Part shown: one piece after another, positions 14,821 to 19,996 of the stretch
Position numbering within the stretch: the stretch's first letter is position 1
Layout of the letters: the number at the start of each line of letters is the position of its first letter
From: Pseudomonadota bacterium
Lineage (GTDB): Bacteria; Pseudomonadota; Gammaproteobacteria; Acidiferrobacterales; UBA6901
Direction of reading: 5' to 3'
DNA length: 19,996 nucleotides
Assembly (NCBI GenBank): GCA_021785795.1
Contig: JAJYEK010000058.1
Span: 1 to 19,996 of the forward strand
Made by a program: the position numbers and the translations under genes
The notes under the pieces: generated by a model
What the model was told of the DNA's origin: nothing
What the model saw: only the letters and a program-made list of their open reading frames with translations
Databases searched by the model: none

Positions 14821-15128
14821 TCGGTCTAATACCACCGAAAACCCCGTTTTTTTAAGTAGAAATCTAATCCTAAGCTCCTTAAATGACAAACATTCGCCCA
14901 GTGCCCGTCTGCCACCAGTGCCCGTTCAAGAAGTTAGGAACGATTCTGAAAGAAACACTCGATGTGCGAATTCTGCCGGCCGGCGAAATCCGGCTGGGCG
15001 TCGATGGCGGATCCGGGCTGCGGTCGGGCGCTTGCCGCCCCATCGGCGCGGTCCGGCCAGAGCGCCTGCTGCGCAGGTCGCGGTTGGCCAAATTCCGTGC
15101 TTACGATAAGGTAATGATTCCGGATTGA

Positions 15129-15602
15129 ATGCCGCTTAGCATTATGGCCCCGAACAAGAAGGCGCGTTTTACCTTCAAGAGCACTGGCGCACTCTTCTTG
15201 CTGTCCGCGCTCTTTGATCTGCTCTCCCCGACTTCGGACGTTCCACTGTTTGGGACGCTGCACGGCGGTGCCGTCGCCGTGATGTATCACCTCCTCTACG
15301 CGGCACTTTTCGTGGTAGTCGGCATCGGTCTGTGGTCGGGAAAGCGCTGGGGCGACAAGGCAGTCCTGGCCACAACCGCGCTCTACACTTTTGACCGGAT
15401 CCAGCGAATCCTGAGCCCGGCGACTCTGGCGGCCTCCCTATTCCAGGGCCTGGGCAATTATGCCGGACTGCTGCTGCCTGCCGACAAGCGCGCGATCGTT
15501 CAGATCACCGTCACCATGACTTGGGTATTGCTCGCCTTCTGGTGGGCATTTGCCTGGTATACCTACGTGCGACGGGATTACTTCCGGCAGGGGGGAAGAT
15601 GA
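15129..15602 (+). CDS. Small four-helix membrane protein of unknown function
   Basis: This encodes 157 residues (152 if the second ATG at 15144 is used; neither has a good ribosome site). Four hydrophobic stretches are visible at about 18-34, 46-69, 77-95 and 122-145, with positively charged ends (RRDYFRQGGR), so it is an inner-membrane protein. The second helix region contains GGAVAVMYHLLYAALFVVVGIGLW. I do not recognise the family. A 48-codon frame starts at the overlapping ATGA (15599), but I cannot support it as a gene. The real coding nature is supported by the clean hydrophobic pattern and length. Confidence 0.65.
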   Translation: MPLSIMAPNKKARFTFKSTGALFLLSALFDLLSPTSDVPLFGTLHGGAVAVMYHLLYAALFVVVGIGLWSGKRWGDKAVLATTALYTFDRIQRILSPATLAASLFQGLGNYAGLLLPADKRAIVQITVTMTWVLLAFWWAFAWYTYVRRDYFRQGGR

Positions 15603-15861
15603 GCCGTAGCCGCGCACCCGTTGTTCCGGCGAATCAGGACGGGTTCGGGGTTAAGGACAGGAACGCAAAGATGCGGCTTGCCGATGGGACCGGCCCGAAG
15701 CCGGATTCCGCTTTCGGGTATCCGCAGCCGGTGATTAATCCTTAGGCTTTCGCAAAGGACCGACATGGATCACGGATGGCCGGTGTTGGCGTTCCCCGCT
15801 CGCCGGATCTATCGACAGCACCGCTGACGCCACGCAGGAGCTATGACCGGAGCGGCCGCTC

Positions 15862-16089
15862 TCAGCCTTCCCATTCTTCGAGCGGAGAGGAAATCTGGCG
15901 CTTCTCGGAGAGCAGGCGCCTGGCATCATGCTCGGTTTCAGCAAACGCCATGCGAAACGTGTCGGTGCCGCCGGCAGGCTGGGCCTGGCGAAGCGTGCGG
16001 CAAAGGTCCTTTGCTTCGGCAAACCGGGCGAAACTATTCACCGGCGTCACCGTCTGATCAGAGGCAATGCGGAAAACGAAGTACGGCAT
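15862..16089 (-). CDS. Conserved small protein of unknown function (MPYFVFRI type)
   Basis: This encodes 75 residues from ATG 16089. The opening MPYFVFRIASDQTVTPV, followed by a helix FARFAEAKDLCRTLR and MAFAETEHDARRLLSEKR, resembles a small proteobacterial family of unknown function that I recall with MP(Y/L)(F/Y)V(F/Y)(R/K)(I/V) starts. An upstream ATG at 16122 is in frame, but a -10-like TACAAT overlaps it, so it would probably not be transcribed. It is cytoplasmic, with no signal or membrane segment. It faces xseB divergently across 168 nt. Function is unknown. Confidence 0.6.
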   Translation of the reverse strand: MPYFVFRIASDQTVTPVNSFARFAEAKDLCRTLRQAQPAGGTDTFRMAFAETEHDARRLLSEKRQISSPLEEWEG

Positions 16090-16120
16090 GATACGGGGTT
16101 CCGGGCCATGGATTGGCACC

Positions 16121-16126
16121 ATTGTA
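16121..16126 (-). promoter_or_regulatory. Possible -10 box of the small conserved gene
   Basis: TACAAT (16126-16121 on the minus strand, 5/6) would place the start near 16114, about 25 nt before ATG 16089. The best -35 (TTGCGC, 19 nt upstream) is poor, so this is weak. Confidence 0.22.
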
Positions 16127-16194
16127 CCTTTTTCAGTAGCAGGAAGCGCAAGTCAGTCGGAAATCGCGGCAACAGCGGCGCGCCCGATCGCACC

Positions 16195-16223
16195 ATGACG
16201 GCACACCGCCCGTGGAGTAATAT
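16195..16223 (+). promoter_or_regulatory. Possible sigma70 promoter of the xseB-ispA-dxs operon
   Basis: ATGACG (16195-16200) and TAATAT (16218-16223), both 4/6, are spaced by 17 nt. The start would be near 16230, about 28 nt before the xseB GTG. Confidence 0.35.
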
Positions 16224-16257
16224 TGCCGCTGGATGCAGGCATTCAGGAACCAAGACA

Positions 16258-16500
16258 GTGGCCAAGAAGACATCGCCGCCCAACTTTGAGGCCGCGCTCG
16301 CCGAACTCGAGCAGCTGGTCGAAAAAATGGAAAGCGGCAACCAGACGCTGGAGGAAGCGCTCAAGTCATTCCAGCGCGGCATCGAACTGACCCGCGCCTG
16401 CCAGGAAGGACTCAAGGAGGCGGAACAGCGCGTGGAGAAACTGGTGCAGCAAAATGGCATAGTTACGGTGGAACCGTACCAGGATAACGAACCGACTTGA
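16258..16500 (+). CDS. xseB: Exodeoxyribonuclease VII small subunit
   Basis: This encodes 80 residues from GTG 16258, with AGGAA 8 nt upstream; a far longer open frame from 15928 is not real because it would add 110 unrelated residues. The protein has the whole XseB pattern: FEAALAELEQLVEKMESGNQTLEEALKSFQRGIELTRACQEGLKEAEQRVEKL. XseB is the small subunit that wraps XseA in exonuclease VII, a single-strand DNA exonuclease used in repair. XseA is not in the window. The stop overlaps the ispA start as TTGA, and the xseB-ispA-dxs order is a common proteobacterial operon. Confidence 0.93.
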   Translation: MAKKTSPPNFEAALAELEQLVEKMESGNQTLEEALKSFQRGIELTRACQEGLKEAEQRVEKLVQQNGIVTVEPYQDNEPT

Positions 16501-17390
16501 GCTTTCTGACAGACTTCCTGCCCGGCTGTCAGGCGCGGGTGGAGCGGGCCCTGGATCGATACCTGCCGTCCGCCCAGAATGAACCTCGGCGCCTGCACGA
16601 GGCCATGCGTTACGCCGCCCTGAACGGCGGGAAGCGGCTGCGTGCCGCGCTGGTATATGCGACTGGCGAGACGTTCGGCGCCAGGCCGGAGCAGCTCGAT
16701 GCGCCGGCCAGCGCCCTGGAGCTGATCCACGCCTATTCACTCATCCACGATGACCTGCCCGCCATGGACAACGATGATCTGCGGCGTGGCAAACCCTCCT
16801 GTCACCGGGCGTTTGACGAGGCGACGGCCCTGCTCGCCGGCGACGCCCTGCAGACCCGGGCATTCGAGGTCTTGGCCGCTGACACTGACCCTGCCGTCGA
16901 CGCCACGCGGCGGCTGGAGATGGTTACGCGCCTTGCCGATGCCGCCGGTTCGCTCGGTATGGCGGGCGGACAGGCCATCGATCTCCAGTCGGTCGGCCAA
17001 ACGCTGAGCCTCGCGGAGCTCGAGAACATGCACGCCCGCAAGACCGGCGCCTTGTTCCGCGCTGCGGTTGCGCTCGGCGCGCTGGGCGCTCCCCGCCTGC
17101 CTGCCGGGGCGCTTGCGGCGCTCGACCGATACGGAGCGTGCATCGGCCTTGCATTCCAGATCACCGACGATATTCTCGACGTGGAGGCCACCACGGCAGC
17201 GCTGGGCAAACCCCAGGGCAGCGACCAGCGCCACAGAAAGCCGACTTATTCTGCTGTCCTCGGCCTTGACCGTGCCCGGGCCCTGGCCCGCGCCCAGTAC
17301 GAGGCGGCTCTCGCCAGCCTCGCCGGTTTGGGGGATAATATTTCGTTGCTCGAGGAAATTGCCGCATATATCCAAGACCGAACCCACTGA
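16497..17390 (+). CDS. ispA: Farnesyl diphosphate synthase
   Basis: This encodes 297 residues from a TTG at 16497 that overlaps the xseB stop. It joins isopentenyl diphosphate units to make geranyl and farnesyl diphosphate, the precursor of ubiquinone side chains and undecaprenyl lipids. The first Asp-rich motif, [20 protein letters not shown], contains DDLPAMD (85-91); the second is DDILD (224-228). GGKRLRA (44-50) supplies the substrate-binding Lys/Arg. The region [16 protein letters not shown] keeps the conserved Gly-Lys and Asp/Lys residues. Length and motif spacing fit IspA. The stop overlaps the dxs ATG by one base, so the genes are translationally coupled. Confidence 0.95.
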   Translation: MSFLTDFLPGCQARVERALDRYLPSAQNEPRRLHEAMRYAALNGGKRLRAALVYATGETFGARPEQLDAPASALELIHAYSLIHDDLPAMDNDDLRRGKPSCHRAFDEATALLAGDALQTRAFEVLAADTDPAVDATRRLEMVTRLADAAGSLGMAGGQAIDLQSVGQTLSLAELENMHARKTGALFRAAVALGALGAPRLPAGALAALDRYGACIGLAFQITDDILDVEATTAALGKPQGSDQRHRKPTYSAVLGLDRARALARAQYEAALASLAGLGDNISLLEEIAAYIQDRTH

Positions 17391-19276
17391 TGCCCTTCCA
17401 GAACGACTTCCGCTTGCTGCAACAGGTTGATTTTCCTGAAGACCTGAGGCGGCTGAACGAATCCGAGCTTCCAATGCTCGCGGCCGAACTGCGCCGGTTC
17501 CTGATCGGGACCGTCAGCAAGACCGGCGGGCATCTCGCCGCCGGACTCGGCACGGTGGAACTCACCATCGCGCTGCACTATGTGTTCAATACCCCCGAAG
17601 ACCGGCTGGTGTGGGATGTGGGACACCAGACCTACCCGCACAAGATTCTGACCGGGAGACGCGAGCACATGCTCAGCCTGCGCCAGAAAGGCGGAATCTC
17701 CGGATTTCCCCGCCGTTCCGAGAGCCCGTACGACACCTTCGGCGTCGGCCATGCAAGCACTTCAGTGGGCGCGGCCCTGGGCATGGCAGTCGCCGCGGCA
17801 CACGCGGGATCGGACCGCAATGTCGTGGCCATCATTGGCGACGGGGCGCTCAGCGGCGGCATGGCATTCGAAGCGCTGAACAACGCCGGCAACATGGACG
17901 CCAACCTGCTGGTCGTGCTGAACGACAATGACATGTCCATTTCGCCCAACGTTGGGGCGATGTCGAACTATCTCGCCCGGATCCTGTCGGGAAAGGTCTA
18001 CGCAACCGTCCGCGAAGGCAGTAAAACGGTACTGTCCACGCTGCCCCCGGTGTGGGAACTGGCGAAGCGGGCGGAAGAACACATGAAAGGCATGATCATG
18101 CCCGGGACTTTTTTCGAGGAACTGGGATTCAATTATTTCGGCCCCATCGACGGGCACGACCTGCATACCCTGATCAAGACGCTGCGCAACCTGCGCGGGC
18201 TGAAAGGTCCCCGGTTCCTGCACATCGTCACCCGCAAAGGCAAGGGCTACGAACCAGCCGAGGACGATCCGTGCGTCTACCATGGGGTCACACCATTCGA
18301 CCCAGCGACCGGAAAAATGGAGAAAAAGCCATCCTGCAAGACCTATACCCAGGTCTTCGGCGAATGGCTATGCGACGTGGCTGCTGCCGATCCGCGGCTT
18401 GTCGGCATCACTCCGGCAATGCGGGAGGGTTCAGGGCTGGTTGCCTTTTCGGAGCGCTTCCCCGACCGTTACTTTGACGTCGGCATCGCCGAACAGCACG
18501 CTCTCACCTTTGCCGCCGGGCTGGCCTGCGAGGGCCTCCGGCCGGTGGTGGCGATCTACTCGACCTTCCTGCAGCGGGCCTACGACCAGCTGGTCCACGA
18601 TATCTGCCTGCAGAATCTTCCGGTGACCTTCGCGGTTGACCGCGCTGGATTGGTCGGTCCGGACGGACCCACTCACGCCGGCAGCTTCGATCTGAGCTAC
18701 CTGCGCTGCCTGCCGAACATCACGGTCATGGCCCCCTCGGACGAGAATGAATGCCGCCAGATGCTCTGGACCGCCTTCTGCCAGGACGGACCGGCGGTGG
18801 TACGTTATCCGCGTGGCAGCGGACCCGGGGTTGAAATCGACCCGGTCATGCGCGCCCTGCCGGTCGGGAAAGCCGAGTTACGGCGGCGCGGCAAGGGCGT
18901 GGCGATCCTGGCATTCGGCGCTCTGCTTCAGCCGGCGCTTGCCGCCGCTGAAGAACTCAACGCCACGGTCGTCAACATGCGGTTCGTGAAGCCGCTGGAC
19001 GCACAAATGGTCCTCAACATGGCCCAAAGCCATACACTGCTCGTCACCGTTGAAGAAAATACCGTCCTGGGGGGCGCAGGCAGCGCCGTCACGGAAGCGC
19101 TGACCGATGCCGGCGTTGGCACTCCCGTCATCCACCTTGGCCTGCCCGACAGCTTCATCGATCACGGCGAGCGTGAGGAACTGCTGGCCCAGTGCGGTCT
19201 GGATGCCGCGGGAATACGCCGGGCCATCCAGACCGCCATGCCCGCCAGTCTTGCCAGGATGCCCGACACAGCTTAA
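17390..19276 (+). CDS. dxs: 1-deoxy-D-xylulose-5-phosphate synthase
   Basis: This encodes 628 residues, the first enzyme of the methylerythritol phosphate pathway, which condenses pyruvate and glyceraldehyde 3-phosphate with thiamine diphosphate. The N-terminal part has GGHLAAGLG (47-55; H49), [16 protein letters not shown] (75-90), and the ThDP/Mg motif GDGALSGG (150-157) with the matching NN and NDNDMS further on. The central transketolase domain carries DVGIAEQHA, with E368 as the expected cofactor-activating Glu. The last third is the transketolase C domain. Length is normal (about 620). The ATG overlaps the ispA stop by 1 nt. Together ispA and dxs supply isoprenoid precursors; xseB is just a conserved passenger. 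Confidence 0.96.
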   Translation: MPFQNDFRLLQQVDFPEDLRRLNESELPMLAAELRRFLIGTVSKTGGHLAAGLGTVELTIALHYVFNTPEDRLVWDVGHQTYPHKILTGRREHMLSLRQKGGISGFPRRSESPYDTFGVGHASTSVGAALGMAVAAAHAGSDRNVVAIIGDGALSGGMAFEALNNAGNMDANLLVVLNDNDMSISPNVGAMSNYLARILSGKVYATVREGSKTVLSTLPPVWELAKRAEEHMKGMIMPGTFFEELGFNYFGPIDGHDLHTLIKTLRNLRGLKGPRFLHIVTRKGKGYEPAEDDPCVYHGVTPFDPATGKMEKKPSCKTYTQVFGEWLCDVAAADPRLVGITPAMREGSGLVAFSERFPDRYFDVGIAEQHALTFAAGLACEGLRPVVAIYSTFLQRAYDQLVHDICLQNLPVTFAVDRAGLVGPDGPTHAGSFDLSYLRCLPNITVMAPSDENECRQMLWTAFCQDGPAVVRYPRGSGPGVEIDPVMRALPVGKAELRRRGKGVAILAFGALLQPALAAAEELNATVVNMRFVKPLDAQMVLNMAQSHTLLVTVEENTVLGGAGSAVTEALTDAGVGTPVIHLGLPDSFIDHGEREELLAQCGLDAAGIRRAIQTAMPASLARMPDTA

Positions 19277-19602
19277 ACTTGACAAAATCCGTCAACAATG
19301 TCGCTGTAACCGGTTCCGGGATATACCCGGCCCGGCCTCGCCGGAAGCCTTGATCCGGTCCGGCATCGCGATCGCGCCGGTCTGCGGACGGAACGCTGAA
19401 ATGCAGTATGGGTCTACCCTCGGGCCGGAGAGACGGCCAACGGCCCATCGTGCCGTGGCAGCCATGTTGCCCTGCCCGACCGGGTCTGCCGGGCGCGTCC
19501 GATTGCGCAGTCGGGCTTTCCGCCCCGGTCAATTGCGCACGATGTCTGGCGGTCAATTGCAATTCCCCTGACCAAGATCAGGGTTTTCGATGCGGAGGAT
19601 TT
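19277..19602. other. Leader region between dxs and folE2
   Basis: This 326-nt stretch has no credible gene. Near its left end is CCGGG/CCCGG (19316-19330, loop ATATA). Near the right end, GGTCAATTGC occurs exactly twice (19527-19536 and 19551-19560), and a related GATTGCGCA sits at about 19501-19509, giving three similar sites about 25-30 nt apart. A terminator-like hairpin follows immediately before the folE2 ribosome site. The arrangement suggests local control of folE2 independent of dxs. Confidence 0.45.
19566..19587 (+). terminator. Intrinsic-terminator-like hairpin before folE2
   Basis: CCCTGA (19566-19571) and TCAGGG (19578-19583) form a perfect 6-bp stem with a 6-nt loop, followed by TTTT (19584-19587). 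It could end the dxs transcript or act as an attenuator, because the folE2 ribosome site GGAGGA begins only 7 nt further (19594-19599). The stem and T-run are short, so efficiency may be modest. Confidence 0.45.
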
Positions 19603-19996
19603 ATGAAGGCCACTGTCAACAAAACCGGGAAGGCCGCTATCAATGCGATCGCCGACGTTCAGAACGAACCGGATACCCGCCACATCGCGATCGACAAGGT
19701 AGGCATCAAGGACATCCGCCATCCGGTGCGCGTAAAGGATCGCAGCCAGGGCGAGCAGCATACCATCGCCCACTTCAACATGTATGTCGAGCTTCCGCAC
19801 AATTTCAAGGGAACGCACATGTCCCGCTTCGTGGAAATCCTCAATGGCCACGATCCGGAGATATCGGTCGAGTCATTCAAGGACATGCTCACGGAGATGA
19901 GCACCCGTCTCGAAGCAAACACCGGGCATATCGAGATGAGCTTTCCGTACTTTATCAACAAGACCGCGCCGGTGTCCGGTGTCCACAGCCTTCTCG
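19603..19996 (+). CDS. folE2: GTP cyclohydrolase FolE2 (type IB), N-terminal part
   Basis: The window contains 131 codons of the gene; the 3' end is missing. The start ATG 19603 has GGAGGA 3 nt upstream. The protein reads [51 protein letters not shown] and [15 protein letters not shown], the usual opening of FolE2. This enzyme makes 7,8-dihydroneopterin triphosphate from GTP for folate and queuosine synthesis, and is an alternative to zinc-dependent FolE that can use other metals. In some bacteria it is zinc-repressed; no convincing Zur box is visible here. It lies 326 nt downstream of dxs, and the neighbourhood with ispA-dxs is common in Proteobacteria. Confidence 0.95.
   Translation, partial: MKATVNKTGKAAINAIADVQNEPDTRHIAIDKVGIKDIRHPVRVKDRSQGEQHTIAHFNMYVELPHNFKGTHMSRFVEILNGHDPEISVESFKDMLTEMSTRLEANTGHIEMSFPYFINKTAPVSGVHSLL

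Larger units (their letters stand above)
14742..15128. other. Intergenic region with the divergent start of the diguanylate cyclase
   Basis: This 387-nt stretch carries the diguanylate cyclase promoter at its left end, then an AT-richer patch with a seven-T run (about 14847-14853) and GC-rich sequence up to the membrane-protein gene. An 81-codon open frame (14883-15128) exists but has no ribosome site, no hydrophobic or familiar segment, and a composition like random GC-rich frame, so I do not call it a gene. Confidence 0.5.

Noticed and set aside
14883..15128. 81-codon plus-strand open frame with a CHQCP segment
   Set aside because: It has no ribosome site, no recognisable domain and an Arg/Gly-rich composition typical of spurious GC-rich frames. 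It ends where the membrane gene starts, but that alone is weak.
15599..15745. 48-codon frame overlapping the membrane-protein stop
   Set aside because: The ATGA overlap is suggestive, but the peptide is featureless and the purine run before it is too close to the ATG. It is kept only as a finding.
19279..19310. TTGACA at 19279 as a folE2 promoter
   Set aside because: The -35 is perfect, but the nearest -10-like TGTAAC is 20 nt away, too far for a normal sigma70 promoter.
1..19996. CRISPR array, tRNA, rRNA or prophage
   Set aside because: No regularly spaced repeats, cloverleaf-like sequence or phage genes were seen on either strand.

Overview
This is a GC-rich chromosomal segment from a proteobacterium. 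The best clue is the isoprenoid block xseB-ispA-dxs followed by folE2, together with a lipoprotein/DUF5384 pair, a DUF3617 protein and a signal-peptide DsrE-like protein. I would guess a gammaproteobacterium, possibly near the sulfur-oxidising Acidiferrobacterales, but the genus-level guess is weak because it rests on gene content only. Most genes are dense, use GTG/TTG as well as ATG starts, and carry short overlaps.

Layout. (1) 1-373: the last bases of an IS200/IS605-family element, with a TnpB-like C-terminus and a right end closing in GGATGTCAA, then non-coding flank. (2) 374-1386, minus: a glycine-zipper lipoprotein followed by a DUF5384-like coiled-coil periplasmic protein, with a good promoter upstream. 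(3) 1387-2180: a gene-poor stretch. (4) 2181-3525: a PAP2-family phosphatase (plus) converging on a periplasmic DsrE-like protein (minus). (5) 3747-9779, minus: a full branched-chain-amino-acid-type ABC transporter in the order binding protein, LivH, LivM, LivG, LivF, with an APC-family permease as the probable last gene. (6) 10042-12852, minus: a DUF3617 protein, a LOG-family (TIGR00730-type) protein and a beta-CASP metallo-beta-lactamase RNase-like protein. (7) 13188-14741, minus: a large soluble diguanylate cyclase with intact GGEEF and I-site. (8) 15129-15602, plus: a small four-helix membrane protein; 15862-16089, minus: a conserved 75-residue protein. (9) 16258-19276, plus: xseB, ispA and dxs with overlapping ends, then a 326-nt leader and the start of folE2, which runs off the window.

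The most unusual points are: the mobile-element end whose hairpin keeps RNA pairing only through G-U wobbles; the ABC signature motifs, which are non-canonical in both ATPases (LNSAQ in LivG, LRGGQ in LivF); a perfect 10-bp inverted repeat around the putative liv promoter; and a terminator-like hairpin plus repeated ATTGC-type motifs just before folE2. I see no CRISPR array, prophage, tRNA or rRNA, and no clearly novel multi-gene defence or biosynthetic system. Most of the window is ordinary housekeeping and transport.
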